Source: Tipula vernalis (lineage: Eukaryota; Arthropoda; Insecta; Diptera; Tipulidae). Taken from it: DNA of 64,000 nucleotides. This document shows, piece after piece, positions 1 to 13,182 of this stretch. Position numbers and translations under genes: made by a program. The stretch's first letter is position 1. Each line of letters opens with the position of its first letter. The stretch is taken from assembly GCA_958295665.1 (NCBI GenBank), contig OY282558.1, forward strand, positions 23,373,409 through 23,437,408, in the 5' to 3' direction. The notes below the pieces were generated by a model. That model ran no database searches. It was not told the origin of the DNA and was given only the letters and a program-made list of their open reading frames with translations.

Positions 1-3000
1 ATATGATGGTAGTGTTGACGTTGATGAAAGTAATGTTGATAGAAATCGTAATAATAAACCTGTATTAAATGTTCCCTCTACTACAGGAGGAAATAAAAAA
101 TGTAGCAGTGGAAGCGGAGCCATTGGTACTATACCAGCCGCACCAGTAGTAAATCTTCATGATAATAAAATAATACAGACACCGATTATGGGGGCCGTAC
201 CAAAAAAATCCAGACAAACAACACCTCAAATTATTCAACCACCACAAGTTCAACCGCAAATGATGCAACAAACGTATTATCAACAGCCCGAAGAAGGTGC
301 GTTTAGCGTCTTTGATTTACATATACGAAGACAGAGGTGGTGAAGAAAATTTTATTAATTTCATTTTTGTTTTAAATTAATTTACACAACAGCCAATTTT
401 TTAAATTCATATTAAATAATTTCCACTACTGTGTGTGGTGCACTTATATGACAGAAGCTGTACGAAATAAATAAAACCTACTTAGTACTAAGTTTTAAAA
501 TCTCTTAAGATCAAGATGATACGAGCTAAAAAAGAATACGAGTATTTAAAAATAAAAAAATTGGGAACGCATAATTGGTTTAGTATGAAGCGTTAATGCA
601 TATTGTGTGTGATAGTGAATTTATATTTTATATAAAGGCCGTTGTTGTTATATATGCTTATTATTATTATTATTTTAATTTGATCGTTTCCAATTGTGTA
701 TAAATATATTTTTTACGAATTATTATTTTTATTTCTTTAAATTTTATGAATTTCATTTTTATATGGTTGTGGATGAAATAGTTCATAATTTTTTTTTTTT
801 TTTAATATACGGAAAATCCCAGCTTTTCTTCACGCTTCAAAGAATTTTAAATGAATTTATATTTATTTTTCCGCAGTGTTTTGTGAACGTAATCTTATTT
901 TTAAGGTAATGTCAGTATTTCCAGATTTTCGTACTATCAGAATCTTAAGTGGTAACCAAAGTTAACTTATAAAAACTTATAAACTTAAATTAAGAACCCG
1001 GTATATGACATTTATGTGTCCATGGAAAACTTAATTTAGAAATTTCAACGAAGCTTCCCCAAATTTTATCTGTTAATTAAAAATTTATGAATGCGAAATT
1101 TTCCGTCCAAACCTAAAATAAAATTAAAACAAGTTGTTAAAAACAATTCTTTCCCCTTATTCAAAAGTGCAAATTCTAAATTTATTTTATAAATTTCTTA
1201 TTCTCACTGAAGTCTTATTTTATTTTTAATTTGGAAGCATTTGTGAAACCTAACCTAAAAAAATTGATTGATTCAAAAATTAATCCTACTAAACAACATT
1301 TCTTGAAATGTCAAGAAAACAAAAAATTTGGATTCGTTAAAATATTTAATTTTTTAAAGTTTATAATTTCTCACTGGTTGCCTCTTTAGTTAAAAACCCC
1401 TAATCAACAGCTTTCTAATACATTTTGTTAATTACCTACATGCTTGATTTTAGTTTTTAATTTTCGATTAATAATCAAATTTCCCAAGTCATTGTTTCAG
1501 GCATTTGGTTTCAACACTTTATTTAACGTAATTTAATTATTTTAGATATTTAAAACAAAATAATTTCTTAGACATTCAGATTAAGAATTAAATTTTTTTT
1601 ATGAATTAACATTATTATGAGGTCAAAATGTTTCTAAATGATTCTCTTAACTTAGATGAACATAATGACGATATAAAAACGAATTGCTATTTAAATAACG
1701 CTCAAGTTCACAAATTAAACGGAAACATGAACAATTTTTATGCCATTTAAAACTAAATATGAAACGCTGTCACACTAAAAATATGATTTTGTTTACCAAT
1801 CGGTTGATAGTAAATATTTTAGAAAAGTTTGAACTAACATCATAATGTATGTGGTGTGTTGCTCTGAAAAGCATTACAGTTTAATCAATAAATTACATTT
1901 TTAATTTTTTTTTAAAGTATAATCGCTCTACTAATATTTCATTTTCGTGACCTTTTCCAGATAATGCTTTGTTTCTATGCTAAATAATTAACCGCCTTTG
2001 TTGTAGTAGCGTATATGTAAAAATTAATAATTTTCCGTGCAATATGAATGCTTCTTGTATGATTGTATTAATGCACGTGTTCTTTTGTGATTAGAAAACG
2101 TTTAGTAATTTTCAAAAATCAAAAGCTCAATAAAATTAGAATTTTGGTAAGAATATTTTGTGATAAAAAAAAAATTTAAAATTTACATAATTATTTAATA
2201 TAATATATTTCATCTTATTTAGTGCCATTTTATTATATAAATAAAATAAATTTAACCATGTGATTTTATATATTTTAGTGCTCTTTTCTAATTTACTTAC
2301 TAATCTAACAAAAAAAAAACAACTAATTCTACAGCTTTTGTCATATAAGTAAAAATAATTCAAAATTTAAAAAAATTAGAAATTTCAAGAAATAAAAATA
2401 ATTTTTTTAATTTAATTGAAATAAATGGGCCGGGGTGCTACCGGTGTTTAATCAACACTATTTTTTTCAAATAGAAACTATTTTTTTAAATAAAATAATA
2501 ATAAAAAATATATACAAATAATTAATTAATTAATGACAAAAAATTATAAAAAAAAATTTTGTTTTTTTTTATAATTTAAATAATTTTCTGACCGTACTTT
2601 GTGGTAATATTTCAAAAGGTTCGTTTAATATGATTGTGAATTGCCTTCAAAAGAATGAATATGATGAAGATCTTAATCTATTTTAGTGTAGATGTATAAT
2701 TATGGTTAGATCAGTATTTTTTATTAAAAAAATAAAATAAAAAACTGTATATCATATTAATTACAATCAAATAATCCTGATATTATTAATTAATTATTTA
2801 GTTAATCAAAAAAATGTAGCATACAATATTTTATTATGTTTTGTATATCAGAAATGGATTTACTTAATATTTTATAACTTGTCACCAACGTTAAAATTTT
2901 GTAATTCATTTTTTTTTTGTTTGATTGTTTCAGGTAATTCATTTCTGATATAAAGCTATTTTAATGGTAGGTTTACATTGTGATATATAATTCGTAGAGA

Positions 3001-6000
3001 ACATTTATATTATGATACAAATTTTTGAATTTACAGGTTCTGGAATTTGAATCAATGTTGTCGAGTGTCTATTCTTGGATTTGTATCATAATGTAAATAA
3101 CGCCATATAATCAATAAAATAAAAATAAACACAATTATAAAACTAATCTATATAAATATATATACATATATTTAATTTTTAAAAGATTTAATAATTAATT
3201 AACATTGAATTCTTTAAGAATCTAAAAGTAAACTATATTTTTTTTGTACATATACCAAATTTATTCGAAAATAACTAAATATGTTTGCGTTAATAAATTA
3301 ATAGTTTGTTTGTTTTATTTTTTATGTAAATCCGTGATTTTTATTTATATTTAAAACAAAAAATAAATTGTTAGTATAGTTTGCAAATAATTAAATAAAA
3401 TTAGAAACATGAATATTAAATAAAAATATAACAAAATACATAAATAATATTTTTAACATTAGTTTTCTAGGGATTAAGTTTAAAAAATATACATACATAC
3501 ATATAATATAATAAGAAAATAAATTTTTTTATTATAAAAAAAATGTTATTTCTTAAAAATAAAAAAGATGCACGAATTTTTTCCCCAAAACAATATGTAT
3601 ATACATTTTTGTAATATAAAAATAATAAAACAATTTAAAAAATGAATTATATTTGAAAAAAATTCAGAAAATAAATAAAACACAAGATACATAAAATTAA
3701 AAAAATAAATAAATACAAATTCTTTCTACTCGTCGTCGTCGTTCGGTAGCACCTCCACACATCAGCTAGATTTATTTTTTTAAAATAATTTTCTTCACCC
3801 CTTTGTGTTTCGTATTTATTTTTTATTATTAATTTTTATTTTATTTATTTAATATTTAGGTAATGATGGGTAAATTAATTAATGGTCTGACAATTAAATT
3901 TATAACACAATAGTTAATTTTTTTTTTGTGTTTTTTGTTTTTTTGGGGAATTTTTATTTTGTGTATCGATTTTGGATGCACCCAAGTATTATTGTCATGG
4001 CCATTTTATTAAAATATTTGATTTATTTTTGTACAAAATTTTTTTTTTTTTTACTAAAAAATGAAGTTTTATTAGTTTTGGATCCATTATCGATTCCACC
4101 GCGACGTGAAACATCACATAGGAAGGCAAAAGGGCGTAGCATTGCTGATATAATTCAAAGGCAAACAGCTCCATTAAATATGGGCGGTGGTAATGAAGGG
4201 GATGAATTAGAAGAACCACAAGAATTTATAGATTCCGATTCTGATCCAGCATGGACACCAAGTGCTGATAAGGTTAGTTTAGTTTATATAACGCAATTGT
4301 AAAACAAGGTTTCGCGTCTAAATGATGTCACATATTTTTTGTTATTGAAAAAATTCTAATTCATTTCAAAATACTTACTGTAATGCGCTAATATACGCTC
4401 GTTTTGCCTGTGGATCTTTCCGTTTTATTGTTTTCACGATTATTACGATTTTATTTGTTTGTTTTGTGACTACATTTAGGTTCGATCTCTTGCATTGTTT
4501 CTTGTCTTTTTAACTAACCGAAACCGAAATTTTATAGGATGATCCGGAAGAATTGAATTCCCCTCGAAAAAAGGTTACGAAGAAAGGTGTTAAGAAAATA
4601 TATAATAATAATACAACGGGGCGACAGAAGAAATCACGATCGAATATATTATCAGGTATGTAAGTTGTTAATTTACTGTATATTGTTGTTATAAATTAAT
4701 TAAGTGCAAATACATTACAAGCCAATAATCACACTAAATACGTTTAATATCCGAGAATAATTATTTGTAATATAAAATTAGAATAATAGCTTGTACTTAC
4801 ATATTTTAAAATTGTAAGTGCTATAATTTTTTCTTAATATATTCCATTATTGACGATTTTTAGCTAATTTAAAAGAGTTAAACTAATATGCACTAGAAAT
4901 TAGTTAACATTTTATTATATCATTAAAGTTGTGTCAATTTTTTGTAGTAATAGTTATTATAAACAGTAGTAATGATAATGTTGAAACCCAAATCTGAAAG
5001 AAATATGTAAACACTTTCTAAGACTGGCGACTAATTCTTGAGTAAATCCGCTGAATACGTACGGTAAATGCATTTACCTTTTTTATCGAGGGTAAACGGA
5101 TTAAGATAACTGTTTCACGTTTAGATACTTTATTCTTTATTAAGAATATATACTTAATTCTTTAAGAACTGAGCGAGCATAAAATAAAAAAATGCGCAAT
5201 TTAACAAAAGGTTCGACCAATAATATTTACCGTAGCAAATGTTTTATTCGAGAATTCGACCTAAATAGGTAATACCCTTCGAATAGAGAGAACCACTTTT
5301 CCAAATTTGATAAATTGTTCTATTTAAAGCCTGGTTTCCATTATGAAACATTTACTGACAGTATTTTTTACTGAATAAAAAAATCAAAATCAAAAATTTC
5401 ATTGAAGTGACGTGACACAGATCATTTTTTGTTTTTAATTTTTTTTGAACAATTGCATTGAAAAATTGAAATATTTTTCCAGTACTGAAAAAATATACTT
5501 CGCTTCATATATTTTATCAGTATACTATAAAAATGTCAGTATACCATAATAATTTTTTCAGTAGTGTAAAACTGAAAAAGTTTTTTTTCCTCTCAGACAG
5601 CACGCGAATATATATTTTTATCCTATTTTGTTTATACTGTCAGTAAATATTTCATAGTGGAAATCAGGCTTAAGGAATCAAAAGGCCTTGTTTCCAATAC
5701 AAGCCATTTTCAAAAGGTCGAAAAATTTGCAAAGATGTTAAAATGATTTAATTTTTGATTTTTGCTTATTAAAATTTGTTCATCTTTGAACCAAATGATT
5801 TTTCTTTTTCTTGAAATAACTCCTTTTTGAATAATATTTTTAAAATTAGCCTATTGAAAAACCACTAAAATTACATTTTTGAAGTCCATACCTTGAGTGT
5901 TTTCACAAGATTTGTGGAGGAGTGCATTTTAACCTTCTGAACCGGAATCCATAATATAATATCAAGGATGACAACAAATGGAATTAAGACCTTTTCAAAA

Positions 6001-9000
6001 ATCACTCCTCATTTATTATGTATATTATGTTTGTACATACACTTTAATGGCACATACTTCAAAACTGACGACACTAATTTTATTTGGTAATTTTGCAACG
6101 GAAGAAACGTAGTGTGTAAAAAAACGACGTATTAATTACGATTTATAAAATATTTTTTGTTTTTACTCAAGAGAACCTATTTTGAATAAAATTTTCTTGG
6201 TAAATAAGGTAATTCTTGAAAACCGATCAGGGTAGAGCTCAGAGTTATTAGTGATAATATCTCAAGAACTGGTTATTTGCAATTAACAACTTTTTGCTTA
6301 ATACAAAGGAATAATGTTAAAAAACAACAGATAAAAGTATTTACGTAATAGCACTTACCCCCCGTGTCAACAACATTAGATTGTCACTGTCCTTACAGAC
6401 AACATTAACAGTAAATATAAGGCTAATTTAGGTAAAATGTGTGTTTTTAAAATAATTAGTCATACATTTTGTGACAACTGATATCATATTTTTAAATTAG
6501 ATAATATACATTTTAAATGGATTTTAGATCATTTGAATCTGTAAAAGACTAAAATATTTTTTATGACGCATTTGGCTCTAAAATTAGTTTTGCTTATCAA
6601 AATGGTTTATTTTTATTTTAAACAAACATTAATTTAAAAGATTACATCAAAATGAAATAAATTAAGTAATACTGATTATCACTAAAGTTCGAAACTCTCA
6701 AATTATGGAAAATTAAAGGTTTTATTGAGTTTTTTTTTTTAAATTCAGGGGGTTTTAACTAGAATAAACTAAACGATTTAGAATTATTCGCCTTTTTAGC
6801 ACCGCAAGAGATGAAAGATCTCTAACGTGTGATTTACATTCAACGAAATTTTGAAGATAAAGCTATCTTGAAAAAAGTTAAGTTAAACAAAATAAAACCC
6901 GAGAAACGAAGAAACAAAGCCTGTAATCGACTTTTCAAGTTTTGAAAAGCAAAAAATAGTTACCGCCACTTGGTTCGTAAATAACTTGTACAGGAAGAAA
7001 CCACCTAATTTCTGTTGCAGAAAAATATTATATTTGTACATAGAGTACCTGACAATTGAATTAGAGCCACCTTCTAATTTTGGTATTTTTTCAAATTTAT
7101 CAGGAACAAACCTAAACAATCCTAATAATAGGTATAATGGTTGTTTTTATAGGAATAGATACGTATTTGTATTCCGATCAAAAAATGTTTTAAATTTTTA
7201 TTCTAGGAAAAATTACAGTTAATTTAGTTTTTAACAAAATTATTTGTGCACGCAAATTTTTTTGTGCAATATGGAAAAATTAAAAACAAAACGGTAAATC
7301 AATTAAATTTAAAATTATTTTTGTTAGTTAAATTGTGATTTAGTCACTTGGTCAGTTTTTGTTGCGTCTTGGTAACATCTCGCAAGCGTTTCAAAAATTG
7401 GTTGATAAAATCATCTAGAAACTTATTCCACTCGGTTATCTTAGCACTCTGCTACAAAATTTTGGTCTTATTAGATCGTGAATATCTTCCACTTTAATTT
7501 AAACCTCTGCAAGGTTATATCAATCCTTACCCTGGCCGAGACCACTAATTATATTCGAGATTTTTCAATAATTTCATAACAATGGCCGACTAATTTATCG
7601 TCAACTAGGAATGTTACCTTATTTAATAAACCGAAATTAAACATTGGAATTGAATAGTAAAGTCTGGTTTATATTAAGATTGATTTCCATTAGGAAATAT
7701 TTACTGACAATATAAACAAATTAGGATACAAATATATATTCGCATGCTGTGTGAGAGAAAAAAAAACTTTTTCAGTTTTACAGTACTGAAAAAATTATTA
7801 TAGCATACTAACATTTTTATAGCATACTGGCAAACTTTACTGAAAAAATATATGAAGCGAGGTATATTTTTCCGTACTGGAAAAATATTTAAATTTTATA
7901 ATGAACTCAATTATTGAAATATCTTGAAAATAATTTATGGTTTCGGCCAGGGCAGCGGTTCGGTTTAAAATTGCGGAGGTTTAAATTAAAGTGGAAAATA
8001 TACACAATCTAGCAACACCAAAAATTTGTAGCAGAGTGCCAAGAAAACCGAATGGGATAAGTTTCTAGTTGATTTTATCAACAAATTTTTGAAACACTTT
8101 TCGCAAATAATTTGGGGTTTTGACAAAGATATTTTTCGTCCCGCATTTTCAATTGGTTTATTGTTCCTCATTAGCGGAATTTCATTTTTTTTATAGTTGG
8201 TTAGTGTACGTTTTGATTAGCGAAGTCAGGCGTAGAACGCCGCTTATCTGTTTGGGGTATAACACAAAATCTTCATTGTAAAGGAATTTATGAGCGAAAA
8301 AATTCAATTGAAGAAATAAAGCGGGAATTTCAAGCACAACTTCAACAAGAATCGCACAGTAGATCTGCCATATTTAGGTTGGTTAAGAAAGTTAAAATAT
8401 TTGGGACTGAAAATCCAAAAAGTTTAAGAGCGTACAGAAAGAGCTACGTCACGTAAACAAACAAAATCAAAGATATTGGAGTACAGAAAATCCCAGGGAA
8501 CTCCATGAATTGCTATTACACCCTCAAAAGATAACTTTTCGGTGTACTTTATCGGCTAAATGTGTGTAATGGTTGTTGTATGAGGAAATGTTACTTCAGC
8601 AAGTTATTTAGAGCTGCTTGGTGAACACTTTATTCCAACATTAATAGGAATGGGAGACAATGAAATTAACGATGCATGGTTTATTTGAGATGGTACTCGT
8701 CGGCATATTGCAGATGTGGTTCTGGATTACCAGGACGATTTTTTTGATAATAAAATCATCTCGAAACGCTTTCTTGATAGTTTTAATGGAGGTTTCGAAT
8801 AGTCACCTTATTCACCGGATTTAAACCAATGTCACTTTTTTCTATGAGGTTATTTAAAAGATCGGCTGTACATTGATAATTCATGAGATGTGAGTGAATT
8901 GGAAAACGCGATTCGAACGAACTTAAGTGAAATTACGAGTGGTCTTCTTCTCCGAGTTATTAATTCCATACCTAATTATTTTATTGTAACCTTAGTACAG

Positions 9001-12000
9001 CACTTAGTAAATACTCTTTGTAAAATAAAAATTATTTATAAATTTCAAATGGTTGGTTTATTTTTTATTTTTTTAAATGTGCCGCGTTTTTAATAGGACT
9101 TCTTTACCAGTTTAGGAGAAATGATTTAATTATTACAGTATTATTCCTTTAAAATCGAAGTTTATTCAAAAATATTTACAACTACATAAAATGTAAAATG
9201 ACGAAAGTAATAATTACAGGGTAACTTGTACAGGGAATATAAACGCCGATGAACTGGCTTGACGTGGTACAACGGACCACTTCTCAGAAAGGATATTGAA
9301 ATGCCTCTTGCGATATGCAAACTGCTGCTTCAGGAAGAAGCTAGCAAGCTGACGAATGACGGATGGTCAAGTATCACTTCTTGTGTAATAACTCGGTTGG
9401 ACTTGGCGAGATCCAAACAGCTGATCTCACTTCAGCGAGGCATGCGAGTAGACTTGGTGTCTTCTCACATGACTACTGTCGTAATTGCGAGGACGAAGAG
9501 GAGGAAGAGACAGTACTTCATCTTCTTTGCACCTGCCTTCATCTGGCACGAAACAGACTAAACAGCCCTATTCCCCCCATAGTCGCATCACTTCATGTCA
9601 TGTGATAACTATCACATCACTTCAAGTATAAATTGGTATTCTCATATGATGTGATACGACAAATGACAGAAAGTATACATATCGGGCAGCAATAAAAATA
9701 TCCTTGCAACTGACGTAATATTTGACATTTGTAGATCTATCACTAACAAATTTCATGTGATAAATATATCATTTCAAGTGATGTTTAACTTTTTATACGA
9801 CTATGAGAATGTGACTTCAAGTGATAGTTATCACACCAAACGATAAACGTCGCTTCAATCGACTAAGAGAATACCAAAACTAAAGTGATGTGATAGTTAT
9901 CACATCATATGAAGTGATGCGACTATGGGAATAGGGTTGAAAGTTTCTAGGGGCACCCCTCTTCAAAGACCTGATGGACCTCTGTAGGACAGACGTCAGG
10001 GGTATCCAGCGCTTTGTTAACAGCTCAAAATGGTTCCAATGAGTTGGAGAAAACAATTATTAGTGGTATGGCTACGGACCATTTTTGTGTATATGCCTGG
10101 TCCTTGTGGACCGCCACCCAAACCTAACCTAACCTAAGTAACAATTATTAGAACATTTACCTTTATAATTTTTTTTTCTCGTTTTGCACTCACTAGTCAA
10201 AACCTTCTAAAATTCTCTCGGGAGAGTTTGGTATAGTAAACCTCAGAACCTTAAAATTATTTAGGGGGGCACAAATATAGTTTGAGTATAGATCATGATA
10301 TTTGTTTATTTTAGTACCGTAATTGTCATTTGGTAATCTAGACTAGCGATCGATCGAAGTGATAATTAATATAAGAAAATGCGACGTAAAAGGAAGTTCG
10401 TCACTTCAAACGACGATTTGTCGCATCGATCGACTAAGATAATTCCAAAGTTTCATTGTCGGTACAATTGACACAGTGACACGACTAAGAGAATAGACCA
10501 CCGCTGAAGAAACCTCTTGCCGGAGAAGTAATAAAACCCTGGTTAACTAAGCGAATAAATAGATGAACAAAATCTACTGTCTGAAATTCATTTAGGAAAA
10601 TCGTCCCTTTAGAAATTAAGACTTTCATTTAAGTACCTACAAATAATTAATAAAAATAGTCAGGTTGGTGTTTCCTTGAGAAGGCAAATTTTTAAAATTC
10701 ACAGGAAATTGCCGGTGGTTTATGTTCGGCTGCAAATTAAAAAGCCAGCTGTTTATGTTTTAAGATAATAAAATCATTTCACTTTCTTAATTAAAACAGA
10801 TTAAGTTCCAAATTGTCACTGTCACAAAACAGCAATTCGAATTAATACATTCACATACACTAACTAAATAAAACACAAAAAAAGATACATTTGAGCACTT
10901 ATATAAACCACTAATATAATCACTTAAATTTTGCAGCAATCGCTTATGTTTAGTTTGTAAATTTATCTTTAATATTTAAATCTATCACTTTATTGCCTCA
11001 ATCAAATGTGGATGCCTTTTTGGTAAAATATATTTCGTACTGTAACATAATTAAAAAAAAAATATGTTTTTGACATTTGATTTTAGAGATCTATTTACTA
11101 ATGTGAACTTTCTTTCCTTTCTTTAACACAGTTGCTGTAGAAGGTGCTGGAATCAATGAATTCTACTCGAGCGAAGAAGAGCATTTAACAAATAATAATT
11201 CAGTGCACCGGATCGTACAACATCAGCCTGTAATTCAACACACTACAATAAATCATCAACAGCAGCAACCGCCTCAACAATATGCAATACAATATGAGAC
11301 CGGCACAAACCCGGCGGAACAAACAACGTTAACAAATTTAAATAATGTAACCATATTGCATCAGCAGCAGCAATCAAATGATTCAATGATTGATGATAGT
11401 ACCGAGGAGTTTAAAGTAGGTTTCAAAATATTATTGTTTTATAATTTTTGATTTAAATATTTTTATGTATGCTTCTACATAGCAATTAGATTTTGTTGTA
11501 ATACGGAATGATTTAAATCAAGAATGGCCGGTATTGTGGAGAGTAGATGGTAAATCACTGTTACAAAAATTCGAACCTTTTAGTCAAAATGGGAAAACCT
11601 ATTACAGAAATATATCAACGGTAATTTTTCAAACCTATTTTGCTTTTAAATAATTTTTAATGGAAAATATATATATTTGTTTTTTTTTTGTGTAGTATGC
11701 CGCTTGGACCGCTGATAGTAGGAAATTATATGTGAAAGTACCTGTAAGGTATCGTTCGACGAATTTAAACGATAGCGTTGTAGAATTTATGAAAAATGAG
11801 ATGACATATGAGAATATCAGTACTTCTGAACAATTTATTGAAAAAGTTATGTTTAATTTACGTAACTACCAGGATAATTTCCAAGTTTATCTGCAAACGC
11901 TAATATCCCAAGCGCTCGATTCAACATTTTTAGCGGAAATTTTCGAGGAAAAAGATCGTTATTTCCTGACAAACGTTCGTGTCATTGAAGACATAACGGC

Positions 12001-13136
12001 AGATCATAAAAAACGCTTATTTGACGTGACACCGTGGCCTAAGACAATCCTTAACTCGTTATCTACGTGGCCGTGTTATAATTTAATTACCGAATTAGAT
12101 ACAACCAATATGAATCATATAGTATGTAATGCGTGCCATCAATCGAATATAGCTAGTCGGCTGTTATTATACGGCCAGGCCTATAATACATTAACTCTAG
12201 AACCTATACAATTAGAAGCTCATATTGCTAGTGAAAAAGATTTACTATTGTGTCGGGTGTGTTCAACGAAAATAGAGCTGCTGCATAAAATAGCCCATCA
12301 AAAATATTTAATGTTTATCGAGTGTGCGAAAAGAGTGGCGCAAAAGAATCAAGAAAATCAGGCAAAAGTGTCAACTGATATATTGAATGAATTGTTAGCG
12401 GATGAAATGTGGTTAACACAGGTGAGTTACAAGTATACGAGGTTTTGAATTTTGTTTATTGTACAAGAATTAGCGATTTAATTTGTTTTATTTTGACTTT
12501 AATTTGTTTACCGATAAAAGGAACGCGCTAATGTTTATAATTATCATTAACTTAATATTTTTGAAAAATGGACTTACATCATTTTCAAAATAAACAATGT
12601 CTGTTTTAAGGTTTAATCATATGTTTTCTTCAAATACCGGAAGTTTGTCAATTAATTAACTAAACCGTTTCGGAATTATTACCTTGAAAAATCTCGTTGG
12701 CCAAACCAAAGGTTTTCCTTTGGAAATAAAATGTATGCTCCTAATTCGTGTTTTGATCTAAAGATTAGCTGAGAGGTTTTCTGAATTGTTTTATTTTGCT
12801 ACGAAGACTTTAGCAATAAGCGATATTATCAGATCCGAACGAATATTGATTTTATTTATAACAATTTTTTTGTTCATTTTAAAAGAGATGTACATAATTT
12901 TCTTTATCAAAAATATGTTTGTATTGAAAAACTATAATAGCATATTTATTTACATATACATATATCTGTATATTATTTTATACGACTAAAAACTATACAA
13001 AAAGTTATAAAACTGAAAATAATTCATTTAACATAATTAAATTTTTCCCTTGTTTTCATTTTAGCTTTTTAGAGATATACGTCGTACATGGGCTGAAGTA
13101 GAATGGGTGGAACATCAAATAAAATATCAATTATAG
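1..13136 (+). CDS. Gln/Asn-rich nuclear-type protein with C-terminal Cys-rich domain (DUF4211-like, QSER1/PRR12 type), 5' partial, 7 exons
   Basis: The coding exons I read are 2-296, 4076-4272, 4538-4655, 11132-11415, 11483-11620, 11696-12421 and 13065-13136. Each junction has GT and AG and every phase matches (1, 0, 1, 0, 0, 0). The 5' end lies outside the window. The N-terminal part seen here is low complexity, with Pro/Gln runs, an acidic patch (DELEEPQEF, then DSDSDPAWTP) and basic stretches such as SPRKKVTKKGVKK. Exon 4 is His/Gln-rich. Exons 5-7 form one compact domain of about 310 residues. It holds two CxxC pairs (VCNACHQ and LCRVCST), the motif LLLYGQAYNTLTLE and then an LLHKIAHQKY segment, a layout I associate from memory with DUF4211 of QSER1 and PRR12. 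A role in chromatin or transcription is inferred only from those relatives. The exon structure is firm; the family name is less sure. Confidence 0.8.
297..4075 (+). other. First visible intron of the DUF4211-like gene, no gene seen
   Basis: This 3.8 kb AT-rich stretch lies between exons with matching phase 1. It has no coding signal beyond short chance frames. One weak hairpin is visible: TATTATGATACAAAT near 3007-3026 is mirrored around 3080-3105. I saw no transposon coding remnant. Confidence 0.6.
5324..5673. mobile_element. MITE family 1, copy 1 (about 345 bp, inverted ends, TTAA flanks)
   Basis: The left end (AGCCTGGTTTCC, ending in TTTACTGACAGTAT) is mirrored at the right end (5634-5671) over about 38 bp with a few mismatches. 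TTAA stands at 5324-5327 and at 5670-5673, which would suit a piggyBac-type target site, although the alignment of the tips is off by one base. The inside has no coding capacity. It lies in the 6.5 kb intron of the DUF4211-like gene. A second copy lies at about 7680-7895 in the opposite orientation. Confidence 0.7.
7370..8110. mobile_element. Foldback-like inverted repeat with a MITE family 1 copy in its loop
   Basis: The arms at about 7370-7545 and 7940-8110 are inverted copies with roughly 80 percent identity by eye. Shared segments include TTGATAAAATCA, GCACTCTGCTACAAA and CCACTTTAATTTAAACCTC. The loop carries a truncated, reversed copy of MITE family 1 at about 7680-7895; that copy has one recognisable end (GATTTCCATTAGGAAATA) and lacks the other. 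The nesting suggests the foldback was there first. No transposase is encoded, and no target duplication was found at the arm tips. Confidence 0.6.
8214..9020 (+). pseudogene. Tc1/mariner-superfamily transposase relic
   Basis: The + strand reads as a broken transposase. An early helix-turn-helix-like stretch (SIEEIKREFQAQLQQES, RLVKKVKIFGTENP) is followed by LGEHFIPTLIGMG, then WFI-stop-DGTRRHIADVV, KRFLDSFNGG, SPYSPDLNQCHFFL and GYLKDRLYIDNS. In working relatives the last part reads WPPRSPDLTPxDFFLWGYLK, which carries the final catalytic Asp and the Tc1/mariner signature. Several stops interrupt the frame. It sits in the large intron of the DUF4211-like gene, in the same direction as that gene. 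Confidence 0.75.
9255..10138 (+). mobile_element. 3' end of an RNase-H-type non-LTR retrotransposon, split by a MITE, with a (CCTAA)n tail
   Basis: Before the MITE the frame at 9363 gives SSHDYCRNCEDEEEEE-like text and then TVLHLLCTCLHLARNRL (actual reading FSHDYCRNCEDEEEEETV). This is the Cys/His motif found at the C terminus of I/R1/LOA-type ORF2 proteins. After the MITE, from about 9940, the reading resumes as KFLGAPLFKDLMDLC, then RTDVRGIQRFVNSSKWFQ and a stop. The 3' end carries CCTAACCTAACCTAA at 10123-10137. Only the last few hundred bases of the element remain. It lies inside an intron of the DUF4211-like gene. Confidence 0.7.
9566..9936. mobile_element. Palindromic MITE (371 bp) inserted in the non-LTR retrotransposon tail
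   Basis: The left end CCCTATTCC(CC)CCATAGTCGCATCACTTCA is repeated in inverted form at the right end (9882-9936). The two ends match over about 55 bp apart from a 3-base length difference and a few changes. The palindromic core TGTGATAACTATCACA occurs at both ends, with diverged copies between. The insertion splits the coding line of the surrounding retrotransposon between NRL and KFLG. No clean target duplication is visible; ctaaacag and ttgaaagt are the possible worn remains. No protein is encoded. Confidence 0.75.
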
Positions 13137-13176
13137 TTGTGCTTTAATTTTTTCTTTGAAAAACAATTTAAGAAAA

Positions 13177-13182
13177 AATAAA
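13177..13182 (+). other. Candidate polyadenylation signal of the DUF4211-like gene
   Basis: AATAAA occurs 41 bases after the stop codon at 13134-13136. It is the first canonical hexamer downstream on this strand. The AT-rich context gives chance matches, so this is only likely. Confidence 0.5.

Noticed and set aside
3928..4075. Open frame extending the second coding exon upstream to an ATG
   Set aside because: The upstream part is Phe/Tyr-rich from T runs. The acceptor before 4076 and the phase match to the exon ending at 296 show it is intron.
10123..10137. A true interstitial telomere array
   Set aside because: Only three CCTAA units, placed exactly at the 3' end of a retrotransposon relic, so it is more simply the element's tail.
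12786..12989. Plus-strand open frame of 67 codons
   Set aside because: It lies in the last intron of the DUF4211-like gene and is AT-driven low-complexity Phe/Ile/Tyr text.
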